Source: CAZVPF01 sp964628195 (lineage in GTDB: Bacteria > Planctomycetota > Phycisphaerae > Sedimentisphaerales > Anaerohalosphaeraceae). From it: DNA of 33,003 bases. The stretch covers positions 1-33,003 of the forward strand of contig CAZVPF010000034.1 in assembly GCA_964628195.1 (NCBI GenBank), read 5' to 3'. Each line of letters begins with the position of its first letter. Position 1 is the stretch's first letter. Shown here piece by piece: positions 24,342 to 33,003 of the stretch. The position numbers and the translations under genes are program-made. The notes beneath the pieces are model-generated. The model made no database searches, was not told where the DNA came from, and saw nothing but the letters and a program-made list of their open reading frames with translations.

Positions 24342-24950
24342 ATGGATGCAATATTCGCAGAAAGCGAAAATGTTAAATTAGTTACGTGGGTTATTATACC
24401 GCTGCTGATATTTTTTGCGCGAATAATCGATGTCAGCCTCGGAACTATACGCTTTATTTTCATATCGCGCGGTTTCAAAATCATGGCCCCGCTGATAGGT
24501 TTTTTCGAGGTGCTTGTGTGGATAGTCGCTATAGGGCAGATAATGAAAAATCTCTCCAACCCGATGTGCTACATCGCTTACGCGGCAGGATTTTCGACAG
24601 GAACCTACGCGGGCATTGCGATAGCCCAGAAGCTTTCACTGGGGGTGGTAATGATACGGATCATCACCAACCGTGAGGCCCCGATGCTTGTGGACGCTCT
24701 TCGTTCGGCCAACCACAGGGTTACCACCATCGACGGTGACGGCAGGGACGGGCCGGTAAAGCTGATCTTCACAATCGTGCAGCGAAAAAACGCCATGAAG
24801 GTTATAAACACCATAAAAAGGTTCAACCCGAAGGCATTTTACACTATAGAAGAAATCGGGTATGTGGAGAAAGAAACTTTCAGTTCGGGCAACCTCCTTA
24901 AAGACAGGGTGAAGTTCAAATTTTCAAGGCCCTTTAGAATAGTCAAATAA
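24342..24950 (+). CDS. UPF0316 / DUF5698-DUF2179 membrane protein
   Basis: 202 aa. Three membrane helices in the first ~95 residues, with the family signature ARIIDVSLGTIRFIFISRG and FFEVLVWIVAIGQ, followed by a cytosolic DUF2179 domain (about 110-180) with GDGRDGPVKLIFTIVQR. The function of the family is not established; DUF2179 domains are suspected ligand-binding modules. No clear ribosome site precedes ATG. The DHH phosphoesterase gene begins 15 bp after its stop and is likely cotranscribed. Confidence 0.85.
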   Translation: MDAIFAESENVKLVTWVIIPLLIFFARIIDVSLGTIRFIFISRGFKIMAPLIGFFEVLVWIVAIGQIMKNLSNPMCYIAYAAGFSTGTYAGIAIAQKLSLGVVMIRIITNREAPMLVDALRSANHRVTTIDGDGRDGPVKLIFTIVQRKNAMKVINTIKRFNPKAFYTIEEIGYVEKETFSSGNLLKDRVKFKFSRPFRIVK

Positions 24951-24965
24951 AACCGGACGAGTTTG

Positions 24966-26003
24966 ATGAAACCATCGGATAAAACAACTTCGAGGCTTAA
25001 AAAGCTAAAGTCGATGCTGACCGGAAGCAGTTCGCTTCTTATCGTTATGCAGGACAACCCGGATCCCGATTCGATCGCCGCGGCGGTGGCGCTGCGTATG
25101 CTTGCGAATAATCTGGCCCAGGTTCAGTGTTCGATTGTCCATGGCGGCAGGGTAGGCAGGGCCGAGAACAGGGCGCTTGTAAAATACCTCCAGCTCAACC
25201 TTAGAACCCCCGAGCAGCTTGACCCGGCAAATTTTGACCTGATCGCAATGGTCGACACCCAGCCGGGCACGGGCAACAACTCACTGCCGGAAACCGCGAT
25301 GCCCGATATTGTTATCGACCATCATTCTTTCCGCCGTACAACATCGAACACCCCGCTTATCGATATACGAAGGAACTACGGGGCGACAGCCACTATTCTT
25401 TTCGAATACCTCTGCGCGGCGAAATTAACCCCGGACGTTCCGACTGCCACTGCGCTTCTTTACGGGATACGTTCCGACACCCAGGACCTCGGCAGGGAGA
25501 CAACAAACGCCGACATCCAGGCGATGACCGAACTGTTCAGCCTTGCCAACAAAAGAATGCTTAGCGAGATACAGAGAGGAAAGGTGCACCGGGAGTATTA
25601 CCAGATGCTGGCCGACGCCCTTTCCAACGCGTATGTCTGCGGCAGATGCGTGTTCACATGTCTTGGCAGGATAGAAAACCCCGATATGATCGCCGAAGTC
25701 GCTGATTTGCTGCTGCGAGATGATGAAACAACGTGGGCAATGTGTTACGGATTTTCGCAGAACAAGGCCATCATTTCGATACGAACCTCGGAACCGGACA
25801 TAAGCGCCGAAGCGGTCGCTAAAAAAACAGTTGCTCGAAAGGGCACGGCCGGCGGACACACGACCTATTCCGGGGCACAGATACCAATCAACGAAGGTAC
25901 AAAAAAAGAATTAGACGAAATATCCAAACATATCACCGCCAAGTTTCTTAAAGCCGTCAAGGTCGATCACGAAAAGACTAAACCACTTATAAGCAAGAAA
26001 TAA
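24966..26003 (+). CDS. DHH/DHHA1 phosphoesterase (nanoRNase / pAp phosphatase-like)
   Basis: 345 aa soluble enzyme of the DHH superfamily, which hydrolyses short oligoribonucleotides, pAp or linear/cyclic dinucleotides with Mn2+. Motif I NPDPDSIAAA with Asp about 33 and 35; motif II VDTQPG; motif III DHH at 118-120; DHHA1 domain with KGTAGGHTTYSG near the C-terminus. Length fits NrnA-like proteins, although some relatives are domain variants of unknown substrate. ATG 24966 is used (a TTG immediately precedes it); GGACGAG lies upstream. Tail-to-tail with the radical SAM gene, only 3 bp between the two stops. Confidence 0.87.
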   Translation: MKPSDKTTSRLKKLKSMLTGSSSLLIVMQDNPDPDSIAAAVALRMLANNLAQVQCSIVHGGRVGRAENRALVKYLQLNLRTPEQLDPANFDLIAMVDTQPGTGNNSLPETAMPDIVIDHHSFRRTTSNTPLIDIRRNYGATATILFEYLCAAKLTPDVPTATALLYGIRSDTQDLGRETTNADIQAMTELFSLANKRMLSEIQRGKVHREYYQMLADALSNAYVCGRCVFTCLGRIENPDMIAEVADLLLRDDETTWAMCYGFSQNKAIISIRTSEPDISAEAVAKKTVARKGTAGGHTTYSGAQIPINEGTKKELDEISKHITAKFLKAVKVDHEKTKPLISKK

Positions 26004-26006
26004 TAA

Positions 26007-27017
26007 TCAAGACCATATACCGGCGATTTTGCTGCCGCAGTTTTTACACTTTCCGTTGTCCAGTTCATCATAAACAATATTGTAACCGGCGCGCTTGACT
26101 ATCAGCTCTCGGCAGTGGCAGCAAAAAGTGCTTTCGTAATCGTTGTTCGGCATGTTGCCGACATAGATATAATTCAGGCCCGCTTCTTTGCCGAGGCTGC
26201 AGGCCTTTTCAAGCGTCGTTTTAGGCGTGGCGCCCTCGTTAGCCTTGTAGTTAGGGAAAAACCTGCTTATATGCCAGGGGACGTTTTGGCCTACCCTGCC
26301 GGCAATAAAGTTCGCAATGTCCGAAAGCTCCTCCTCGCTGTCGTTTACGCCCGGGACGATCAGCGTGGTTACCTCCAGCCAGATATCATCCCTTCGGCCT
26401 ATATACTCGATGGTATCCAGGACGTGTTCGAGTTTACCCCTGCACCTGTTCGTATAAAAATCCTCACGGAATGATTTGAGGTCGATATTGATGGCGTCAA
26501 GCCACGGGCCGGCGAAATCAACCGCTTCGCGGGTCATGTACCCGTTGCTTACGAAGACATTTTTGATGCCCCTTTGCCTGGCGATTATTCCGCAATCTGC
26601 GCAGAGCTCCATGAAAATTGTCGGCTCGGTGTAAGTGTATGCAATGCTCGAACAGCCGGACCTCTGTGCTGCGTCCACTATCTCGGCGGGTTCATAACCG
26701 CTGCCGTCCATTCGCCCGTCGAGGGGGCCCTGGCTTATCTGCCAGTTCTGACAGAAATCGCAGCGGAAGTTGCAGCCGGGGCAGGATATCGAAAAACTCC
26801 TGCTTCCGGGCAGGAAATGAAACAGCGGTTTTTTTTCGACAGGGTCGCAAGCGGCAGCGCAGACATGTTCGTAGTTCAAACTGTAAAGCGTGCCCTGTCT
26901 ATTTTCACGGACCCGGCAAAAGCCCCGCTTACCGTCGGCGACAGTGCAGCGGTGACTGCACAATCTGCAGCTTACGTTATTACCATCAAGCCTGTCCCAA
27001 AGTACAGCCTGTTTCAT
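26007..27017 (-). CDS. amrS: AmmeMemoRadiSam-system radical SAM protein (AmrS)
   Basis: 336 aa radical SAM protein of the group that accompanies Memo and AMMECR1 homologues. Radical SAM cluster motif at Cys 82-x3-Cys 86-x2-Cys 89 (CNFRCDFCQNW). An N-terminal cysteine cluster is present (Cys 17, 20, 24 and 34), as is a C-terminal zinc-ribbon-like part with CCHC and CKNC pairs ending in GIWS. Its closest well-known relatives are pyruvate formate-lyase activating enzymes, but the N-terminal cysteines and tail fit AmrS better. Start at ATG 27017 with AGGGGA 7 nt upstream; an upstream in-frame ATG overlaps the previous gene. It lies 31 bp after the YdiJ-like dehydrogenase and should share its transcript. 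The Memo and AMMECR1 genes are not in the window. Reaction unknown. Confidence 0.87.
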   Translation of the reverse strand: MKQAVLWDRLDGNNVSCRLCSHRCTVADGKRGFCRVRENRQGTLYSLNYEHVCAAACDPVEKKPLFHFLPGSRSFSISCPGCNFRCDFCQNWQISQGPLDGRMDGSGYEPAEIVDAAQRSGCSSIAYTYTEPTIFMELCADCGIIARQRGIKNVFVSNGYMTREAVDFAGPWLDAINIDLKSFREDFYTNRCRGKLEHVLDTIEYIGRRDDIWLEVTTLIVPGVNDSEEELSDIANFIAGRVGQNVPWHISRFFPNYKANEGATPKTTLEKACSLGKEAGLNYIYVGNMPNNDYESTFCCHCRELIVKRAGYNIVYDELDNGKCKNCGSKIAGIWS

Positions 27018-27048
27018 TTTTAAGTCCCCTTTCCTTCCTGCAGTTTTT

Positions 27049-29910
27049 TCAGTTGTAATGCTCGGCAAGGATTTTGACCGGGTGCATGACCTTCTTGCCG
27101 GTCATGTGTTCTATCTGCATCTTGCAGGCGCCGCACTCGGTCAGGACGATCTGCTCGGGGCGGTTCTTTATCGCCTCTGCCAGTTTCTCGCCGATCTTCA
27201 TCGAAATCGCGTACTTTTTCTTCTGCATTCCGAAGGTGCCGGCAAGGCCGCAGCATCCGCCCCTTACGTCCGTCAGCTTTGCCCGGCACACATTTGCAAG
27301 CAGTTTGCTGCTGGCGGCCTCGACGCCCTGGGCCTTGATATGGCACGGACAGTGATAGGCGTAGCGGCGGGGGTCTGCGGTTTTGGCATCTTTGAGCGTG
27401 CCCTCGCAGCGAAGCTCCCACAAGTAGCTCATGAGCTCGTAAGTGTTCGCGGCGATAAGGTCGACATCCTCGCCCTTAACGAACAGCCTGGCCTCGTCCT
27501 TGAGGCAAAGGGCCGCTGTCGGCTCGGAGCATATAACTTTGTAGCCCTTCCTCACCCAGGGTGCTATGCTTTTGATGCTGTACTCAAGGTCCCTGCTCGC
27601 TGTGCCCACATCGCCGTACACCATCGCAGGCACCGGCGCGGGCCGCTGGTCCGGCACGACAACTTCAACATTATTCTTACGCAAAACCTTCAGAACCGCC
27701 CAGCCGAGACTGTGGTCGTTAAAGCCTGCGTAACTGTCAACGAAATACACCACCGAATCCTGCGCATATTCCAGCGGGCCTTTTTCGGCGAGCCACTTTT
27801 GTGCCTTTTTTACGAAACTGCCCCGCTCAAAAGCAGGGAGCTTTCGCCTGCGGTCGAGGCCTGTAAATTTCTCGATAAACCACCGGGAAACACCGAGCGA
27901 ACTGACCCAGTTGCTAACTGGTGAAAAGGCCCCGCTTAGCATCGCGAGAAAGCGGTTCATACTAAGGGTCTTTTCCGTCCTTGAGAGTCCCTGCTTTTCG
28001 GCGATCTCGGCTCGTGCCTCCATCAGCAGCCTGGATATATCCACACCGCTGGGACATTCAACCGAGCACATCTTGCAGTTTATGCACATCCCGACGATCT
28101 CTCGAAATTCAGCGCTGTTCTTTTCCTTGTCGCTGAGTCTGCCCGATATCCAGGCGCGGAGCATATTCGCCTTGCCGCGTGAACTGTCAAGCTCTTCAGC
28201 GCCGGCGCGGAAAACCGGACACATCCTGCCGGGCCCGTCGGCAAGACAGGCCCCGTCGCCGTTGCAGCGTTCTATCTCGGTGCGAAATTCTTCCGGCGTG
28301 AAATTAAGTTTTGTCTTGAGCCTTTCCGGCATTACTCCGCTGCCTGGGCGCAGATTTTTGGTCATGACCTCCGGGTCTTCGTTGATTATCTTGCCCGGGT
28401 TGAAAACGCCCTTCGTGTCGAAAACGTCCTTGATGCCTTTGAGCAGCTGGTAATATTCATCGCCGTACTGTCTTCGGATAAACGCCGCCCTTACCAGCCC
28501 GTCGGCGTGCTCACCGCTTATCGAACCTCCGAGGCTCCAGGCAAGCTCGAAGACATCGTTTGCGATATTGACCATCCGGGTAACTTGCTCGGGGTCGCTA
28601 AGGTCGAGGAAAGGGCGAATATGAAGCTCGCCGTCACCGGCGTGGCCGTAAAACGCCATCGGAATATCATACTTTCTGCCGATCTGCTCAAGGCCTTGCA
28701 TATACTCGCACAGCCTGCGATGATCGACGCTGACGTCCTCTATAAAAGCGACTGCCTGGCTTGGTCCGGGCTGCCTGTTCAATAAAGGGACGGCATCTTT
28801 ACGCGACTTCCACAGACGCTTCTGCTGCTGCGGGTCGAACTCCCGCCTAAGCCCGCTGCAAAGATTTGCCACGGCGTTCTCTGTAACCGAAATCTTATCA
28901 GCAACTTCCTGCATTGACCTGCCTACGTGTTCGACCAGAAGCGAGACCTCGCAGTCGCCTGCGAATATATCGCTGTACTGGGGCAGTGCCTGCTTTGCCA
29001 TGTCCAGAAGGGTCCTGTCCATCATTTCGCAGGCCGATGCTCCGGTTTCGACCACAACGGGCACGGCCTTTCCGGCGTTTTCGAAGCTGTCAAACTCAAT
29101 TTGAACAACAGCCTTTGCGCCGGGCAGCTCGACGGTCCGTATGGCCATTTTTGTAAAAACGCCAAGCGTTCCCTCGCTGCCGACAAGCAGCCGGGCCATG
29201 TCTATCCTGCCGTCTTTGCAAATTCCGGCGATGTTATAACCGCTGCGGTTGCGCTGGGTGGCAGGCATCGCATTTTTTATAAGCTGCTCTTTGCCCTGAA
29301 GTAGGCTCATGCAGCCCATCGCTATTTCGCTGGCTGTCGAGCCCTCGTCGGCTGCGGGGTCATAATTATTCGTGAACTCGACCACCGAACCGTCATACAG
29401 AACCGTTTCTATCCTCTCGATATGATCGCCGATGTAACCGTACTCGAGCGAATGGGCGCCGGTTGCGTTGTTGGCGACAATACCGCCCATAACCGCGCGG
29501 TTGCCGCTTGACGGGTCCGGTCCGATCATTCTGCCAAGCTTTGAAAGGTAATCGTTAAGCTCGTCGAGGACAACACCGGGCTCACAGACCACAACCTCGC
29601 CGTCGTGTTCAACGCCGATGATACGTTTCATGTACCGCGAAAAATTTATAACTATACCAGTTCCGAGCGACTCACCTGCGACACCGCTGCCTGCGCCTCG
29701 GGCGACGATGGGGATATCGTTCTGCAGGCCGTAACGAATAACCTGCATAACATCGTCGATGCCGCGAACCGCGGCGATGCAAAGGGGCATCACCTGGTAA
29801 ATACTCGCGTCGCTGCTGAACGCGAGCCTGTTGTATATGTCGAACAGCACATCACCGCTGATAAGCTGCGACAACTCGGCTCCGACCTGCTCGGGACTCT
29901 TTAGCTTCAT
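27049..29910 (-). CDS. FAD-linked oxidase / Fe-S / CCG-domain dehydrogenase (YdiJ-like)
   Basis: 953 aa fused dehydrogenase for a 2-hydroxy acid (D-lactate, glycolate or D-2-hydroxyglutarate are family substrates). The N-terminal FAD-binding domain carries GAGSGVAGESLG; the FAD-oxidase C domain follows to about 500. Then comes a cysteine-containing segment (CNGDGACLADGPGRMCP) and a 4Fe-4S motif CINCKMCSVEC (Cys 609, 612, 615, 619). The C-terminal half holds cysteine-rich CCG modules (CPCHIKAQG, GGCCGLAG, ECGACKMQIEH) as in GlcF/GlpC. This equals a GlcD-GlcF fusion like E. coli YdiJ (1018 aa). Start at ATG 29910 is preferred over GTG 29967, because the predicted transcription start falls only a few bases before that GTG. 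Confidence 0.9.
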   Translation of the reverse strand: MKLKSPEQVGAELSQLISGDVLFDIYNRLAFSSDASIYQVMPLCIAAVRGIDDVMQVIRYGLQNDIPIVARGAGSGVAGESLGTGIVINFSRYMKRIIGVEHDGEVVVCEPGVVLDELNDYLSKLGRMIGPDPSSGNRAVMGGIVANNATGAHSLEYGYIGDHIERIETVLYDGSVVEFTNNYDPAADEGSTASEIAMGCMSLLQGKEQLIKNAMPATQRNRSGYNIAGICKDGRIDMARLLVGSEGTLGVFTKMAIRTVELPGAKAVVQIEFDSFENAGKAVPVVVETGASACEMMDRTLLDMAKQALPQYSDIFAGDCEVSLLVEHVGRSMQEVADKISVTENAVANLCSGLRREFDPQQQKRLWKSRKDAVPLLNRQPGPSQAVAFIEDVSVDHRRLCEYMQGLEQIGRKYDIPMAFYGHAGDGELHIRPFLDLSDPEQVTRMVNIANDVFELAWSLGGSISGEHADGLVRAAFIRRQYGDEYYQLLKGIKDVFDTKGVFNPGKIINEDPEVMTKNLRPGSGVMPERLKTKLNFTPEEFRTEIERCNGDGACLADGPGRMCPVFRAGAEELDSSRGKANMLRAWISGRLSDKEKNSAEFREIVGMCINCKMCSVECPSGVDISRLLMEARAEIAEKQGLSRTEKTLSMNRFLAMLSGAFSPVSNWVSSLGVSRWFIEKFTGLDRRRKLPAFERGSFVKKAQKWLAEKGPLEYAQDSVVYFVDSYAGFNDHSLGWAVLKVLRKNNVEVVVPDQRPAPVPAMVYGDVGTASRDLEYSIKSIAPWVRKGYKVICSEPTAALCLKDEARLFVKGEDVDLIAANTYELMSYLWELRCEGTLKDAKTADPRRYAYHCPCHIKAQGVEAASSKLLANVCRAKLTDVRGGCCGLAGTFGMQKKKYAISMKIGEKLAEAIKNRPEQIVLTECGACKMQIEHMTGKKVMHPVKILAEHYN

Positions 29911-29977
29911 ATTGATCTCGCAAACATAATTACAAATCGAAAAAGCGACAGCACAACAAACCGTCACCCCGGCTGTA

Positions 29978-30007
29978 ATTATACCCTAAGAACGTGCAAA
30001 AGTTCAA
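29978..30007 (-). promoter_or_regulatory. Promoter of the YdiJ-like / amrS operon
   Basis: Minus strand: -35 TTGAAC (30002-30007), 18-bp spacer, -10 TATAAT (29978-29983). Predicted start about 29971, leader about 60 nt to ATG 29910. Confidence 0.65.
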
Positions 30008-30114
30008 CAACCCTTTAATAAATGAGATATTTAAGGTCTTTTTGCGCAGCAGTAACGGGATGGGATTTAAAATTGCGATATGAAATGAAGCGGTGTCAAC
30101 TCAACAGCGGAAAC

Positions 30115-31188
30115 TCAGCCGAGTGCTTTGGCGACGAATTTTTCAATATCCGAAGCCTCGGACATAACCTTAATTTCCATGTCATATCTTCTGCTTGTGC
30201 CGGCTCCGAGCCGGATAGGTTCGCGCAAATCGTCGTCACCGTCCGGTGCCATGGGAGGATGCGTGCAGGGCTCCAGCCCGTTTACGTATTCGCCCGCACC
30301 CCAGTGCTGCCAGTTGGTCAGATAAGGCATCTGCTTTTTGTTGTAAACGATGCCAACGGCAAGGCCGAGCTTTTTATTATTCAGGCCCACATGGCAAAGC
30401 CCCGCGCGGTCGGCGGGAACGTCGATAAGGCCGCAGCTCTCGCCGGGGCCGTTGTGACTTTTCAAAGGCGCCTTGCATTTCATTCTGCCGCGGGTGTCCT
30501 TGAACAGTTCTTCGTCGCCCTGCCTTGCGAAGGTCCTGCATTTGCCTTTCCACAAAATATCGGTGCCCTCGTCCACCAAAGGCCAGCCAAAGTTGCAGTG
30601 ATACAACAGCATGTGCTCAGCGGGACAGTTTCCGCGATTGGTCACCGTGTCCTGTATAAAAATCGCAGGGCTGCCGATCCGGCCGCTAATTGTGCGCCGC
30701 AGTTCAAGATTCGGGCCGAACATTCTCATTTCGCGCACGATGCCGGTTATCGAAAAGTCCATGTTTGCTTTCCATATATCGGGCTGTTTTATGCTGACTA
30801 TCTCGGCGGGTAAATTGCTGTACCTGCCGTGCAGGCCGTGTCTTTCGTACCTGCCCTGTTCGCGGGGCGCGCCCATGTGCGTGAGCCCGCAGGTCGTCAC
30901 CAACCCGCCCGGCCATGCCCAAAGCCACTCCAGCCCCTTATTAGCATCTGCGCTGGGGGCGTGCATGCCGCCTTGACTTAGCCAGGCCAGGCTGTGCTGG
31001 TTATAAAAAGCCTCGGCGATATCCATCCCCCGGTCGATCATTACCTTGTAGCGCAGGCCCGTGCCGGTGTTTATCCACGCGATTCGGACCCCTCGGCCGG
31101 GACCGTTATCCAGTACGGATGTCTCGATTCCCCCTAACTGATGGTGATTTCCAACCTTGCCCTGCCACCTGAATGCCTTTTTCGCCAC
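30115..31188 (-). CDS. DUF4432 family protein (aldose 1-epimerase-like fold)
   Basis: 357 aa. Starts at GTG with a near-perfect AAAGGAGG (31193-31200) 4 nt upstream. DUF4432 proteins adopt the galactose-mutarotase-like beta-sandwich and probably act on sugars or sugar acids, but no reaction is firmly assigned. Typical features seen: IDRGMDIAEAFYNQHSLAW, GGLVTTCGLTHMGAP, HGLHGRYSNLPAE and the late GLEPCTHPP. No signal peptide, so cytosolic. It follows the acidic-repeat gene by 29 bp and probably shares its transcript. Confidence 0.85.
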   Translation of the reverse strand: MAKKAFRWQGKVGNHHQLGGIETSVLDNGPGRGVRIAWINTGTGLRYKVMIDRGMDIAEAFYNQHSLAWLSQGGMHAPSADANKGLEWLWAWPGGLVTTCGLTHMGAPREQGRYERHGLHGRYSNLPAEIVSIKQPDIWKANMDFSITGIVREMRMFGPNLELRRTISGRIGSPAIFIQDTVTNRGNCPAEHMLLYHCNFGWPLVDEGTDILWKGKCRTFARQGDEELFKDTRGRMKCKAPLKSHNGPGESCGLIDVPADRAGLCHVGLNNKKLGLAVGIVYNKKQMPYLTNWQHWGAGEYVNGLEPCTHPPMAPDGDDDLREPIRLGAGTSRRYDMEIKVMSEASDIEKFVAKALG

Positions 31189-31217
31189 AACGCCTCCTTT
31201 ATGGGTTTTTAATACTG

Positions 31218-31865
<648 letters not shown>

Positions 31866-31891
31866 CCTTATTACCCTTAAATTATATCTGG

Positions 31892-31919
31892 ATTATTACC
31901 TATTAGCCACAAAAGTCAA
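31892..31919 (-). promoter_or_regulatory. Promoter of the acidic protein / DUF4432 pair
   Basis: Minus strand: -35 TTGACT (31914-31919), 16-bp spacer, -10 AATAAT (31892-31897). A perfect TATAAT also lies at 31881-31886 but without a -35 at normal distance. Confidence 0.55.
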
Positions 31920-32000
31920 GCATATAAATGTGCTTCCATATAGGTATATTTATCCAATCGAGCAGAACCCCCCCTTAACTTAATAAAAAAATACCTGCAG

Positions 32001-32034
32001 AAAAAAAGCGGCAGAAAATATCCTTTCCTGCCGC
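32001..32034 (-). terminator. Intrinsic terminator after the PEP-CTERM gene
   Basis: Minus strand: GCGGCAG (32034-32028), 13-nt loop, CTGCCGC (32014-32008), then seven T (32007-32001). It lies 24 bp after the stop of the PEP-CTERM gene. Confidence 0.9.
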
Positions 32035-32057
32035 TTAATATAAGACAATTAAGTATT

Positions 32058-32684
32058 TTAATTTCGTCTTCTTATGGCTAAACCACCCATGCCGAGAATT
32101 ACAAGTGTAGCCGGCTCTGGAACCAATGTAATATTGTCGATAATCGCCTCTTCTTGAGTAAGCCAATTACATACCATAGATAACTCTATACTTTGAACAT
32201 TACTTATAACTTCCTCAAAACTCAAAGGTCCCGGATCAATACTTTTTTTCCTCCAATAACTCGCTTCAAGTGGAATTGAACGATGAGTCCAGACTTCAAA
32301 CGGGCCTCCGGAAGGTGTATCAACAGGAAAAAACCAGGTATCCTGCGGTCCGCGTATTACAGGAAAAATTGTATCACGATAAGCATTATCCTGGCCAAAA
32401 TAATAAATATACTCATCCCATTCCAAAGCGGTGTAACCTGAAAGATCTCCGGTGTACGAAGCCGGACTTACCAGTACTGGCCCGCCATGTCCAGCAGTTG
32501 TGTCATAACCTAAAAGCGCCTTACCTCCACTGCTGTCCGGAACAATTAAAAGATCCGAATATGCCGGTTCGGTGAGCTGCCATCCCTGTGTCGTACCGTC
32601 ATCGAAATCGCTTACCACCATTTCAGCGTCGGCAAATACTGTAAAAGCGACGACAACCATCAATACAAACATTACATTTTTCAT
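32058..32684 (-). CDS. PEP-CTERM sorting-domain exported protein
   Basis: 208 aa exported protein. Start at ATG 32684 because AGGAGA (32692-32697) lies upstream and the protein then opens with a signal peptide (MKNVMFVLMVVVAFTVFADA). A longer in-frame reading to 32879 is leader sequence. The mature part looks beta-rich, with SDFDDGTTQGW near its start. The C-terminus is a PEP-CTERM signal: VPEP, a short hydrophobic helix, then RRR. Such proteins are processed by exosortase/EpsH-type enzymes and sent to the cell surface or matrix. The exosortase gene is not in the window. It has its own promoter, a 5' leader hairpin and an intrinsic terminator, so it is a single-gene unit. Binding target unknown. 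Confidence 0.88.
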   Translation of the reverse strand: MKNVMFVLMVVVAFTVFADAEMVVSDFDDGTTQGWQLTEPAYSDLLIVPDSSGGKALLGYDTTAGHGGPVLVSPASYTGDLSGYTALEWDEYIYYFGQDNAYRDTIFPVIRGPQDTWFFPVDTPSGGPFEVWTHRSIPLEASYWRKKSIDPGPLSFEEVISNVQSIELSMVCNWLTQEEAIIDNITLVPEPATLVILGMGGLAIRRRN

Positions 32685-32720
32685 TTTTCTCTCTCCTGTA
32701 ACATGAATAAAACGCTGCAA

Positions 32721-32739
32721 CTGCGCACCAATTGCGCAG
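32721..32739 (-). promoter_or_regulatory. Leader hairpin upstream of the PEP-CTERM gene
   Basis: CTGCGCA, 5-nt loop, TGCGCAG: a 7-bp perfect stem, inside the predicted ~100-nt untranslated leader and about 37 bp from the ATG. No T-run follows, so it is a candidate operator or RNA stability element and not a terminator. Confidence 0.5.
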
Positions 32740-32793
32740 AATGTCTTGCGAGCCGTCAAAAACACATCTCTGTCCATGTGCCTCAATCCGCAC

Positions 32794-32822
32794 ATAGTAC
32801 CGGTTAATGCGCTTATTGTCAA
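32794..32822 (-). promoter_or_regulatory. Promoter of the PEP-CTERM gene
   Basis: Minus strand: -35 TTGACA (32817-32822, consensus), 17-bp spacer, -10 TACTAT (32794-32799). Predicted start about 32787. Confidence 0.75.
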
Positions 32823-32906
32823 GAAAAATCCGCATTCGGCTATGTTTTTATGTTGTTTGCACAGCGTGGTCTGTGCCAAAAACAGTCTTGGTTTTCATTT
32901 TTCGGG

Positions 32907-32935
32907 TTTACAGCCATACCGTGAAATTGTACAAT
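32907..32935 (+). promoter_or_regulatory. tRNA-Thr promoter
   Basis: -35 TTTACA (32907-32912), 17-bp spacer, -10 TACAAT (32930-32935); predicted start about 32942, just before the tRNA. Confidence 0.75.
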
Positions 32936-32949
32936 AATGTACTTCTGCT

Positions 32950-33003
32950 GCCGATGTAGCTCAACGGTAGAGCACAGCTTTCGTAAAGCTGGGGTTGAGG
33001 GTT
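32950..33003 (+). tRNA. tRNA-Thr (anticodon CGT), 3' end cut by the window
   Basis: Acceptor 5' strand GCCGATG, then TA, D-arm GCTC-AACGGTA-GAGC, A, anticodon arm CAGCT-TTCGTAA-AGCTG with anticodon CGT (reads ACG, threonine), variable loop GGGTT, and the first T-stem strand GAGGG followed by TT, where the window ends. The 3' half of the T-arm and acceptor are not visible. Confidence 0.9.

Overview
The window looks like chromosomal DNA of a Gram-negative-type bacterium. It is most likely a planctomycete of the Phycisphaerae / Sedimentisphaerales kind. This is inferred from a PEP-CTERM sorted exported protein, an LptD-type outer-membrane protein, a MauE/DoxX-thioredoxin fusion, a SpoIIE-phosphatase and STAS protein, and frequent non-ATG starts. 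No 16S gene is present, so the placement is an inference. Several promoters with near-consensus -35/-10 boxes and 16-18 bp spacers can be read directly.

Layout. 1-1.9 kb: a FixL/FixJ-like two-component pair whose regulator appears to start at CTG. 1.9-2.7 kb: a gene-free, G-rich island holding three copies of a ~50-bp repeat plus palindromes. 2.7-12.5 kb (+): a cysteine-free LptD-like protein, class II fructose-bisphosphate aldolase, a lipoprotein S41/PDZ protease, a MauE-like membrane protein fused to a thioredoxin domain, and recJ with its own strong promoter. 12.6-13.9 kb (-): a SpoIIE/PP2C phosphatase with a degenerate receiver-like N-terminus. 14.1-23.1 kb (+): one long transcription unit with an exported helical (HEAT-like) protein, two tandem membrane-anchored family-5 substrate-binding proteins, two permeases and two ATPases of an Opp/Dpp-type peptide transporter. 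23.2-26.0 kb (+): a STAS protein, a double-ACT protein, a UPF0316 membrane protein and a DHH phosphoesterase. 26.0-29.9 kb (-): a YdiJ-like FAD/Fe-S dehydrogenase followed by an AmrS-type radical SAM protein. 30.1-31.9 kb (-): a highly acidic repeat protein followed by a DUF4432 protein. 32.1-32.7 kb (-): a PEP-CTERM protein with its own promoter and intrinsic terminator. The window ends inside a tRNA-Thr(CGT) gene.

How the parts fit. Most genes are housekeeping or envelope functions: LPS assembly, periplasmic proteolysis, periplasmic redox chemistry, peptide uptake, RNA/nucleotide turnover and DNA repair. The RsbU-like phosphatase and the STAS protein could belong to one partner-switch regulatory system, but no anti-sigma kinase is in view. 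No CRISPR array, prophage, transposase or recognisable defence island was found. The least ordinary elements are the anchored double-SBP peptide transporter operon with an extended OppC, the MauE-thioredoxin fusion, and the repeat island upstream of lptD.
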